DNA of 64,000 nt from Diphasiastrum complanatum (taxonomy: Eukaryota; Streptophyta; Lycopodiopsida; Lycopodiales; Lycopodiaceae). Location of the stretch: NCBI GenBank assembly GCA_029204225.1, contig CM055094.1, positions 23,186,657-23,250,656 of the forward strand, read 5' to 3'. The position numbers were made by a program, and so were the translations under genes. Positions 55,202 through 64,000 of this stretch are shown here, piece by piece (position 1 is the stretch's first letter; the number at the start of each line of letters is the position of its first letter). The notes beneath the pieces were generated by a model. The model searched no databases and was not told where the DNA came from. It saw only the letters and a list, made by a program, of their open reading frames with translations.

Positions 55202-55300
55202 ATCCAAATGCTGAAGGAATGAAAGCAAGGATACGTGGCAAAATCTGAATGATTTTAAGAAAATTCAACGGTGGCGGGCTTAAGATCCTAACGTGCTGCT
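55128..55300 (-). promoter_or_regulatory. Cyclophilin 5' UTR/promoter with (CT)n and shared module
   Basis: Directly upstream of the ATG lie GA-rich words and a (GA)14 tract (55,170-55,197 as CT on plus). Farther up lie ACGTGGCAAAATCTGAAT (55,233-55,250) and AACGGTGGCGGGCT (55,267-55,280), also present upstream of the transporter. GA/CT stretches near the start are common in plant promoters. Confidence 0.6.
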
Positions 55301-55650
55301 AACGTTAAGGTACTGGACCTTGTATTTCAAGGGTTGAGCTATATGCAAGCTTGACCTGCATACCCGCGAGCATATTGCATATTCTAGGCCTCAAAAGTTA
55401 GAATAAGACAAGGGAGCACCTGATCGCTGATTTTTATATTGATTGTGAAGGGCTAGGTCGTGATTAGCCCCACAATCCACTCGTATTTCAAAGCTCCACC
55501 CTGACATGGTGCAAGGGCATCATTCTCCTACTACACACCCTTGACATTGAGCACAAGCTGTAAGGGGGCTCCCTGAATGGGTGCTCGTCGTTCGCCCTTT
55601 AAAAAAGTAAGGGTTTTTTTTTAAGTGCCCATTTAGGCTTTTGCGGTATA
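55301..55650. other. Unassigned stretch upstream of cyclophilin
   Basis: Nothing recognised. Confidence 0.4.
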
Positions 55651-55658
55651 TATATATA

Positions 55659-55695
<37 letters not shown>
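55651..55695. repeat. (TA)n microsatellite
   Basis: About 22 TA units with one TC interruption. Confidence 0.96.
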
Positions 55696-55698
<3 letters not shown>

Positions 55699-55704
55699 AG
55701 ATTT

Positions 55705-56011
55705 CATGGAACTGGTTCTGTGGGATTTCTCCAAACAAAATCGTTTCGTGGTACAGAACGGTTCCGTTCCATGGAAATACGTTTTTTTTGCACAAAACAC
55801 AAGACAAAAGTCGAAAATAGCCCCAATTTCACAAATAGAAAGCAATCATTTTCATTTCTAGATGTAACAGGCTTTTAATTTTACCTTATTTTTCTATATT
55901 TTGTTGAGTATTTTGTAGCATTCTTTTGCTATTTTTTGAAAACAAAAAAAAAAACCTCGTTCCATGGATTTTTTTCACGAAACGGGGCTACGGAACGGAA
56001 CTGTTCCATAT
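55705..56011. mobile_element. hAT-like element, ends inverted, no clear TSD
   Basis: Left end CATGGAACTGGTTCTG and right end complementary to TATGGAACAGTTCCG. GGTTCCGTTCCATGG-type palindromes flank an A/T-rich core. Confidence 0.45.
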
Positions 56012-56020
56012 TTATGCTTT

Positions 56021-56023
<3 letters not shown>

Positions 56024-56061
<38 letters not shown>

Positions 56062-56094
56062 CACACACACACACATATATATATATATTTATTT
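56024..56094. repeat. Compound (GT)n(CA)n(TA)n microsatellite
   Basis: GT, then CA, then TA units, self-complementary between GT and CA blocks. Confidence 0.95.
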
Positions 56095-56215
56095 AAACTT
56101 ATGTATAGTTTTGCGCATGTGTATGGGTGCACCAAGCATGCTCCTCCCCTCACCCATGCATGAGCTTTTTTCTAACTAAAAAACTTGAGGAGGAGGATGC
56201 ATGTATGGGGAAAGG
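56095..56215. mobile_element. Half copy of the hairpin MITE
   Basis: Carries AAACTTATGTATAGTTTTGC, GCATGTGTATGGGTGCACC and CACCCATGCATGAGCTTTT, matching one arm and the loop of the MITE at 60,388-60,573. The second arm is degraded. Confidence 0.7.
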
Positions 56216-57510
56216 CATGCATGGCCCTCCTCCCCATGCATGCAATGGAACCACAGCCCATCGAAATTCAAATTACCCTCCATCCTCCTTCCTCCTCCTC
56301 CTCCATGGATGCTCCTCATCGATGCTCGCACTCCTCCTTCCTCACCCTCCATCTCTCAATTTGCCATTTCTCTTTCATTTCTTCTTCCTCTCTTCTAACC
56401 TATTCCTTCTTTCATTCTTCCATACCAGCTAGCAAGGGAGGGTTTCTTCATTCTTCCATAGCAGCGAGCGAGGAAATGGAAAGGTAGAGCAAAGAAGTGA
56501 ACGAAGAAGAGGATATGCAAAGACGTTGAGATTTGAAGGAGGAGGCAACAATCTCCTATTCATCCTTTTTCCCTGCTATTTCCAATCGTGGCTTTGTTTT
56601 CTTTCCTCTTCTTTTCTTTTATCTCATCAATCTTGCCCTTCTTTCCTGAATTGCCTTCTAACATTCCAGTTTATAGACTCATTTATCGTTTTGCAAAGCA
56701 TGAGTGCCCTACTGCACATCATTCGAATTTCAATCGATTTATCAATTGGTAGATAATGCAGGGTCGCGCCTGGTGTTTATTCTACATTTGATTCTTAATC
56801 ATGTTTTTTGTAGGAAGGAAAGTGATAGAGTGCATTAAGTTCAAAGTGCTAATTATGAACATTCAACTATTGTTTCATGACAAGTTGCTCATATCTATGC
56901 ATATAATTGCAATGGTTTCATCGATAATCAGAAAATCAAATTGGAGAATTGGTTCTAGGGTTTCTAAGAAATGATAAATTCATGTTGGGCATGTGTTACA
57001 GTGAACTACATGTTTGCAATGCAATTACATCATTTAGGACCTGACTCTTGAATCTCTCTTTCTAATACACAATGGTTTCAAGACTTAGTGATGATTTTTT
57101 AGATTTAGAAAGAGTGAAAGTTCAAAATTTAGTTTTACAACCTAGACTATTGGTAATTGACTCTTACTTTTCAGAAAGGTTAGTGTAGGACATGAATTTG
57201 CCAAAGATTTAAGAGCATATTTGCATAAGTTGGAATTTTCAAATGATCACATTCTACAAGCAAAACTTTTCCAAGCCTAACACACATTGCAAAACCAGTT
57301 GTTTGGGTCTTAGACACAATGCTTTGATTTGATTGCAACTATTAATATTTGAACACCAATTCACTTGAAATGTAAAACTTTTAGTCTGTATGCTTTGGGT
57401 CTAGGCCAACCGTGAGGGCAATGGAGCCAAAGCATGCAGGATTACAGACATCTCCTGCATCAAAAAGGCCTTAGGTGAGAGGGGGGCCCAACACACACAC
57501 ACAAACACAT
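56216..57510. other. Unassigned, CT-rich then AT-rich
   Basis: A pyrimidine-rich stretch (56,270-56,640) with short open frames, none recognised. It could be the 5' end of an unseen plus-strand transcript, but no conserved exon was found. Confidence 0.35.
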
Positions 57511-57595
57511 GCCTAAAGCCTAACCCTAAAGCATAATGTCTAAAGCCTAAAGCCTAAAGCCTAATGCCTAATGCCTAAAGCCTAACTCTAAACAA
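57511..57595. repeat. Degenerate telomere-like heptamer array
   Basis: About eleven units of CCTAAAG/CCTAATG/CCTAACC, one-base variants of CCCTAAA, preceded by a short (AC)n. Confidence 0.85.
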
Positions 57596-58856
57596 AAATT
57601 GGCCCGTAGGAGACGAGCCAAGCTAGGGCTTTGCTAGTACGTACTATAGGAAGTGCAAATGAGTCCCTACATAGCGATTAGGCACAATAAATGGACTACT
57701 TTTTGGCACAAAAAAAGGAAGGAACGCCATTAGGGCATAGTAAATGGACTACTTTTCGGCATTCACGAGAAGTGGTCCAGTGTCCAAAACCGGTTTTGTG
57801 ATCAAAATCCTTCACTAACATGCTAGCAGCTCTTCTCCCTTGCTATCACATCTAGATATGCATCCATATCATCCTATTGTAGTTCACATTGCAGGTCAAA
57901 GAATAGAAATGACTGCTAATCACACAATTCTGATAAGTTATTAGTTTTGCCCACACCGGTTCATAATAGCACATCCATCAGTGTATATGGCCTACTAAAT
58001 AAAATATATATTGATCATTCAAAAAACCTGCCACTAATTCTCAATGAACTCGCTTTGTACAACTGACCAGACCAATCTCGACTCCGTCTTTCTGAGTTTG
58101 AGTTGGACAACAATAACAATTCTTTCAGACTGCTACATCAAAAGTTTCACACAAGACTGATCTGAAGTTATTGTTTACGAGCTAACTCAATCCATGGCTA
58201 CAAAGATATTAGGGTAATCGATTATGTATGCAGCCAATTAGCCATTATCTTCAGCATGCAATCCGTAACTTGATAACACATTTGAAGTGATTTACTGTTT
58301 CATTTCATGAACCAATGAAGTAGCATTCTCCTACACCATATGGTGTATGTAGTAGATTTACTCTAATTTTTGAATCTCAAGTAGCAAACTTGATTAAAAC
58401 CGTAAGATCAGAACAATCAGAGTCTGTCGAGAATTGCTGCAATCCCAAATATTATAGTCTCTAGAGTTTTTAAATATAGTACAATTGGAAATTAAATTGC
58501 TGATTGACGACCAAAGCATATGATCAATCATAAAATATCTCGAGCCTAAAGCTATCAGTACTACACATTCTTGGGCACGACTCAAATAAGACCAAGTTAG
58601 AATTAAAGTAGAATCATTGTGCTACTGTATTGTGGGTCCTATCAGTTGATAAGGATCAATTGGCCTCGCCACAAGGCAAGTCGACGGGACACGCGTCATG
58701 CCAACGGCAACCTGGGTCATGCATGGGTTGCCTAAGTGAACAACTATATGTATAGTGTGATTTCATTTTTTGCTATGTGAGCTTGCTGTGGAGATGTTTT
58801 CTGTCTGTGTTACTGTGTAGCATGATCTATGTTCCTGTTCGAAGCAAATTCTAAGT
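57596..58856. other. Unassigned, right part probably a copia LTR
   Basis: No gene seen. Because a PBS follows at 58,857, the last several hundred bases are probably a 5' LTR. Its start was not resolved. Confidence 0.45.
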
Positions 58857-60380
58857 TGGTATCAGAGCCGTACAGGGAGTGTACACAATACAACATCGTC
58901 GTTGAAGAGAGCTTCGGGAGAACTGTCTTCTAAGAGTTCGAGGTCTACGGCGGGTTGAAGACGAAAGGAGAAGCACTGGTGCTGAGAGTTTGGCACACAG
59001 AAGCTTGATGAGCTTGAGACTGTGTGAGGATTCAGAGACAAGGGTTGTCAGCTAAATCAGAACCTCAACAAACGGAATTTTGAAATTTCGAAGCAGGCTA
59101 TTTGGTGTTTGCAGTCAGTGTGCATTCAATCGGACACTGTTTGACAAATGGATTGAAGCATCAGAATTCTAACAGTAGGGCGTCCTAGTACAAGGATGAT
59201 GACTGCAAAAAGCCATACTCAGCCTTGGAAGGATGGAGCAGCAATTGACAACTCTCTCAAATAGCCAAAAACAAGGCAAGGGTTTTCAGTTGAAAAAACA
59301 TGGATCTTGTGATGTAGGATAGCTTTTTCTGATCTTTAAAAATCTGAAGAGGGGTGTGCTGGTAGGGTGAGACAGACTATAGAGGGCCGTGGCTGGCCGT
59401 GGAGCCATTAGGCTGCAGGATCGTCTGGCCATCTCCATAAGAGAGAAGGAAGAAACCATACAGGATGAAGAAGAAGGAGACCGTGGCTGTCGCGCGCATT
59501 GATCCAAGGATTGTCATAGCGTTCCTAGGTGCATAGCGGCCATAGGACTTTACTTCAGCATGCGGGTGCAGTGATAACCATTTGATTGAGAGATAAATTG
59601 ATGAACGGTCGAGATCCAGCTTCAAGGATGAAGCCTAGGCCGTAGGATCCACATCAATGGTTTTTGTTGAAAGTGGCCATGAATAGTTGAAAGGGACATC
59701 ACCCTTCAACTTCATTAAAAAAAATTCAAAGTGAAAGTTGAGTTGGGTCCCTTCACAAGTGAAGAGTGAAGTTTCTTCAAGGTGAAGAAATAGTTAAAAA
59801 ACAAGGAAAATCCCTATTTTTATGTCCTTTGCCCGTTTTAACCCACACGAAAGGCTATAACCTCCAAACGAAGGGCACCCGGACTGTACCTGCAAGTACG
59901 GTACAACAAAACAAAGTGATTGCAGTGGAGAAAGTATTCAGAGTGCGCCAAAAGTGATTTCACCATTCCACTGGGCACGTAGTTGGGAGTTGATGACTGA
60001 GTGCATTTCGGAAGGCGACGCCGATTTGGCTTTCAAATTGGTGGAAAAGCAGCGAGTGGCCTGGTAAGGGAAAAAATGCAGGTCATTATTTTCAACTTCT
60101 AACATCACAGTTGGCCTCGGCATACTGTTTTTAGTCTATGGCATAAGTTTCAAGCAGTTTTGCGATGGAAAACATGGGAGAGTCCATTTTGAGTGAAAGT
60201 AGCAAATTGGACGGGATTTCCAACTATGCAGTGTGGAAATTCAAAATGAAAAACATACTGATGAAGAAAGACATGTGGGAAGTCGTCACACGTGATGAGA
60301 GAAGGCTGCCAAATGAAGCGGATATCAAAGTGTTCAACAAAAAGATGAGGAAAGCTTTAACCTTCATTAACTTGTCTATA
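58857..60380 (+). mobile_element. Copia element D: PBS, leader and gag start
   Basis: The PBS TGGTATCAGAGC (58,857-58,868) is followed by a 1.3-kb leader and gag at 60,165. The rest of gag-pol is lost at a MITE and AT microsatellite. Confidence 0.8.
60165..60380 (+). pseudogene. Copia gag N-terminus
   Basis: ATG at 60,165: MENMGESILSESSKLDGISN then YAVWKFKMKNILMKKDMWEV. It matches the gag start of the young copia element ([20 protein letters not shown]). Interrupted after KALTFINLSI by the hairpin MITE. Confidence 0.85.
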
Positions 60381-60387
60381 TATATAT

Positions 60388-60573
60388 TTAAACTTATGTA
60401 CACTTTTGCGCATGTGTATGGGTGCACTCATGCATCCTCCCCCCCCACCCATGCATGAGCTTTTGCATCCTCCTCCCCAAGTTTTTTAAGTTAGAAAAAG
60501 CTCATGCATGGGTGAGGGAGGGGAGGATGCATGGGTGCACCCATACACATGCGCAAAAGTGTACATAAGTTTA
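60388..60573. mobile_element. Hairpin (foldback) MITE inserted in copia gag
   Basis: Left arm 60,390-60,464 and right arm 60,496-60,572 are long inverted repeats (both with CTTATGTACACTTTTGCGCA and complement). The loop is about 31 nt. It lies between TA-rich sequences, so TA targeting is likely. Confidence 0.8.
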
Positions 60574-60616
60574 TATATATATATATATATATATACATAC
60601 ATACATACATACATAC

Positions 60617-60685
<69 letters not shown>

Positions 60686-60729
60686 CATACATACATACAT
60701 ATGTATATATATATATATATATATATATT
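60574..60729. repeat. (TA)n/(CATA)n compound microsatellite
   Basis: TA blocks alternate with CATACATA blocks, including two mirrored ACATACATACAT...ATGTATA units. Confidence 0.96.
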
Positions 60730-60837
60730 AGTTGTGAGTGCCCGTCGTTGACGGACAATGGCGGCTGATCTAGGTGACGACCGATGATTTGGATGATGGC
60801 CAATCTCGCACATCTCATATCTTGAATATCTAACATT

Positions 60838-61187
60838 TGAGTCTTTGGAAAAAATTCGAGTCCTTGAAAAAATTCGAGTCTTCGAAAAAAAAAAATTCGA
60901 GTCTTTCGAAAAAAGTCAATCTTTGAAAAAATTCAAGTCTTTTGAAAAATTCGACTTGATAGTACAAAGGGTCTTTCGATCCTTCGGAAAAATTTGAGTT
61001 GACAGTTCAATCCATCGGAAAAATTTGAGTCTTTGGAAAAATTCAAATCTTTCCAAAAATTCGAGTCTTTGGAAAAAATTCGAGTTGTTCCAAAAATTCG
61101 AGTCTTTGAAAAAATTGGAGCTTTCAGAAAAATTTGAGTCATAAGAAAAAATTTGTGTGGTTGGAAAAAATCGAGTCATAAGATACA
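60838..61187. repeat. Minisatellite, unit about 18-20 bp
   Basis: About 17 variants of ATTCGAGTCTTTGGAAAAA. Substitutions spread over all units. The minus frame encodes an S/N/F-rich repeat without family. Confidence 0.93.
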
Positions 61188-61194
61188 CAAATAA

Positions 61195-61625
61195 ATATAT
61201 CTACTTAAATAATGCAAATACCTTATTATATTACATATACATATAATTTTGAACACGTAACTACGTATACTTGAATGAACACAAAAAACACGCGACAAAA
61301 GTTACTTAGATTTTAAAAAAATGAATGTATACACAAATCACAATAATTATATTTACTTCTATAATGCAAATGCTTACTTAGCTTACCGATACATATGAAT
61401 TTGTATAGTAATAACATATACGTGAATAAATACACAAATAAGTGGCAAATTTATATCAGAAAAAAAAGTGGTAACGATATATGCAAATAGAAAATGAATA
61501 GCGACACAAATTAATTAGCTTTTTTTTTTACTTAAATAATGCAAATATCTACTTACTTTACATATACATAAGAATTTGTATACATAATTACATATACATG
61601 AATGAATACACAAATAGGTGCAAAA
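61195..61625. repeat. AT-rich satellite-like repeat, about 165 bp unit
   Basis: Three imperfect copies share TAATGCAAAT, TTACATATACAT, GAATTTGTATA, GAATGAATACACAAAT and GTGGCAAA-like blocks, starting near 61,205, 61,360 and 61,533. Confidence 0.8.
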
Positions 61626-62300
61626 TTATCTCTTCTTGAGAAGATAAGTATGTCATCAACATAGACAGCTAGAATGATTATTTCATTTTGGACATGCTTG
61701 ATATAGACATTTGACTCAGCAAATAGAGGTTTAAAGCCTACGGAACGTAATGCTTCCTCCTTCTTTCTATACCATTGTATACTTGTTTCAGACCATAAAT
61801 GCTTTTATTCATGTGACATCCGTATTCAGGATATTCTTGGCTTACAAAACCAAGTGGTTGGTCCATGAATAAATCTTCTTCCAATTCTGCGTGTAAGAAA
61901 GCAATTTTCTCATTTACAATATGGATTTTTAAATCATGAGCCACTGCATACGCGAATACAAGCAAATTGATGTATGTTTGACTACCGGTGAAAAAGTATC
62001 AGTGTAGTCGATCCCATACTTCTGTGAAAATCCTTTAGCAACTAATATTGCTTTGTATTTGATGTTTTCTTCATCAGGACCTATTTTGATCTTGTAGATC
62101 CACTTGCACTTGACTGGTTTTCTGCCATCATGTATAGGTGCAAGTGTCCATACATTGTTCTTATACATAAATGACATATCGTCCTCCATTGTCTGAATCC
62201 AACGATCTTTATCTGGTCCATCAACAACTTTCTTGAATGTTTGAGGTTCGTTAGAGACCCCACAAAATTCGATGGTTGTGTTAAAAACATCCTGACCGTA
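61626..62300 (-). pseudogene. Copia E reverse transcriptase
   Basis: Reads [20 protein letters not shown], then [20 protein letters not shown], then FLHAELEEDLFMDQPLGFVS and a frameshifted LAVYVDDILIFSRR at the end. The element stops right after the catalytic box. Confidence 0.87.
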
Positions 62301-63300
62301 TCTTTCTGGTGGTTTTCGTTGTCTGTCAGATCTTCTCACAGATGGTTTTGAGTTCGATTCTACAGGTTTCGAGTTCGATTCTGATTCAAACTTTTCTGTT
62401 GGAATTCGAATTGGAGATTCGAGTCTGTCATGTACTCGATCTTGACCTCCCTCTAAATTTGGTATTTCTCTCTCATCTTCTGTTTGTTTTACTTCTGTCG
62501 ATGTTGGTAGCTCATAATAGTTTTTGAGAATTTCATAGCCAACTAGATCACTGTCTGCTATGTATTTCGACTCATCAAATTTAATATCTCGAACAACTTT
62601 TATCTTGCCAGTTTTGAGTACATAGACATGATAATATGACAAATGTAACTCAAATCCTACCAGAAAACCTTGTTCAGTCTTTTCATCAAGTTTCTTTCTC
62701 AGTTTAATCTGGTATGTACATATACACTGTGCATCTGAATGTCCGAACATGTGCTAGATTTGGCTTCGACTTCCACCATATCTCATGAATACGATTCTAA
62801 AGATAATTTGACGTAGCCACTGCTTCTGCCCACAACTGTTTTGGTGCTTTTGCATGAGCCATCGTACACCTTACAGTTTCCATAAGTGTAAGATTTCTTC
62901 GTTTAGCTATTCCATTGTGTTGAGGTGTGTAAGATGCAGACTTTGTATGCATAATACCTCGACCAGTACAATAAGCTTTGAATTCGTAAGAAATGTACTC
63001 ACCTCCACAATCTGTGTGAATCTGCTTCAACTTATTGCATGTCTGCTTCTCAGCCCAATTCGTATACTCAACGAATTTCTCGAAAGCTTCAGATTTAGTA
63101 CGTATAAAGTATACTATAGCGAACTTGCTGAAGTCATCAATAAATGTAATGAAGTACTTTGCATCACCCAATGACAATACTCCGAATGGTCCACAAATAT
63201 TTGAATGCACAGTTTCAAGTACCTTAGTTGCTTTATAAACATCTAGTCATCTTGCCTTTAAGACATGATTCGTAGGTAGTTCGAATATCTCTACTTTTGA
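62301..63300 (-). pseudogene. Copia E integrase and linker
   Basis: Integrase reads MHSNICGPFGVLSLGDAKYF, then ITFIDDFSKFAIVYFI, then TDCGGEYISYEFKAYC and YTPQHNGIAKRRNLTLMETV. The D-D-E core residues are visible. The C-terminal part reads [13 protein letters not shown], then an acidic linker with [16 protein letters not shown]. Confidence 0.88.
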
Positions 63301-64000
63301 TTTCGACTCCTTGAATTCTCTGACTTTTGTTGGCTTGGTACAAGGCTTCCATGTTCATGTGACATAGCCTTTTGTGCCATAGTATATTTGTTGATTCTTG
63401 AGTTTGATTGGCTTGTTTGATTCTTGTTCAAATGTTCAGGTGATATAAATTTCCTTCTCTGTAGCCTTTAGCAACTAGGTTATCAGAATCTTCCTCGAAC
63501 AGTTTACAAGAGTACTTTGTGAAGGTTACTAACATGCCTGTATCGACTATCTTAGCCATGAATAGAAGATCTTTGTCAAGAGTAGGGACATAGAGAATCT
63601 CCTCCAGTTTCTTGTCTCCCTGATTCGTGTCCAGCCATAATACACCAGTTTCATCACCCACGTGCTTAGAACCATCTCCAAGTATAATGAATCTCGACTA
63701 GTTCGTCTTCTTGTACTCAGACAATATTTGTTTCGAGAAAACAAAATGTGAGATGGCTCCTGAATCAAGTACTACTTCTCGAATTTTAGAATTAGATGAA
63801 CAACATAGCTCCTGAGTTCCTTGATCTACTACTGCTCTGGAGCATTGCTGCATGACCCTGTTTATGACAATGAATGCATTCAATCTTTGGATTTAACCAA
63901 CACTTTTCTTCTGTGTGACCTGATCTTCTACATCTATTGCAGATCTTCTTATACATCTATTGCAGATCTTCTTATCACCAGAATTCTTCTGTTGTATTCC
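63301..64000 (-). pseudogene. Copia E gag end and protease
   Basis: Protease motif VLDSGAISHFVFSKQ at about 63,740-63,790 (usual D-S-G-A/C). Upstream, CIVINRVMQQC-type frames hold a degraded CCHC. A 24-bp duplication, ACATCTATTGCAGATCTTCT, lies at 63,928-63,975. Confidence 0.75.

Larger units (their letters stand above)
61626..64000 (-). mobile_element. Ty1/copia element E, pol part
   Basis: A minus-strand copia element entering from the right window edge. Order: gag zinc knuckle, protease, GAG-pre-integrase, integrase, linker and RT up to the YVDD box, where the AT-rich repeat begins. No LTR inside the window. Frameshifts and stops are frequent. Confidence 0.88.

Noticed and set aside
56127-56756. 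Pyrimidine-rich open frames as a plus-strand gene start
   Set aside because: Low-complexity Ser/Pro/Leu translation with no conserved domain and no clear downstream exon.
60486-60836. Tyr-Ile repeat open frames
   Set aside because: Direct translation of (TA)n/(CATA)n repeats.

Overview
The window is nuclear DNA from a land plant. The evidence is plant-type Ty1/copia elements primed by initiator tRNA-Met, interstitial (TTTAGGG)-type telomere heptamers, GT-AG introns, and two conserved genes whose best family matches are plant proteins. Very long TE-filled introns, many (GA/TC)n tracts and abundant LINEs fit a large genome such as a fern, lycophyte or gymnosperm. I cannot name the species.

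Two real genes were found, both on the minus strand, and each was rebuilt exon by exon from splice sites and frame continuity. (1) A two-PQ-loop (YPQ/PQLC2-like) vacuolar cationic amino acid transporter runs from the ATG at 36,254 to the stop at 8,610. It has 12 exons (one tentative) and 375 codons, includes 21-nt and 27-nt microexons, and carries one intron of about 22.3 kb (10,718-33,036). (2) A secretory-pathway cyclophilin (peptidyl-prolyl isomerase) runs from 55,127 to 47,650. It has 7 exons and 204 aa, a signal peptide and all catalytic residues.

Layout. 1-6,066: two head-to-tail LINE copies joined by (TC)n. 6,233-7,664: telomere-like repeat, a 357-bp tandem duplication and an Argonaute-derived repeat. 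8,335-36,254: transporter gene. Its giant intron holds LINE fragments, a young copia element with intact LTRs and TSD but no RNase H (15,689-20,462), an internally deleted LINE (20,800-23,589), gypsy scraps, two 5'-truncated copia elements (24,730-28,020 and 29,552-32,270) and a second Argonaute-derived repeat. 36,500-37,800: transporter upstream region with a 41-45-bp tandem repeat and G-box/AACGGT modules. 37,900-47,600: intergenic, with tRNA-derived SINEs, a copia 3' end and an orphan PBS. 47,650-55,127: cyclophilin gene, with hAT-like non-autonomous elements in intron 3. 55,200-64,000: AT microsatellites, a hairpin MITE, a gag-containing copia 5' part, two minisatellites and the pol part of another copia element on the minus strand.

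The most interesting signals are: (a) a LINE family whose 5' and 3' ends meet (TC)n in the same strand orientation at five of five clear junctions, suggesting (TC)n targeting or tailing; (b) tandemly duplicated pieces of an Argonaute PIWI exon spread in two inverted repeats; (c) hAT-like elements with 8-bp TSDs and different self-complementary subterminal motifs; (d) a bipartite promoter-like motif shared upstream of both genes; and (e) a recently moved copia element in which a perfect hairpin replaces the RNase H region.
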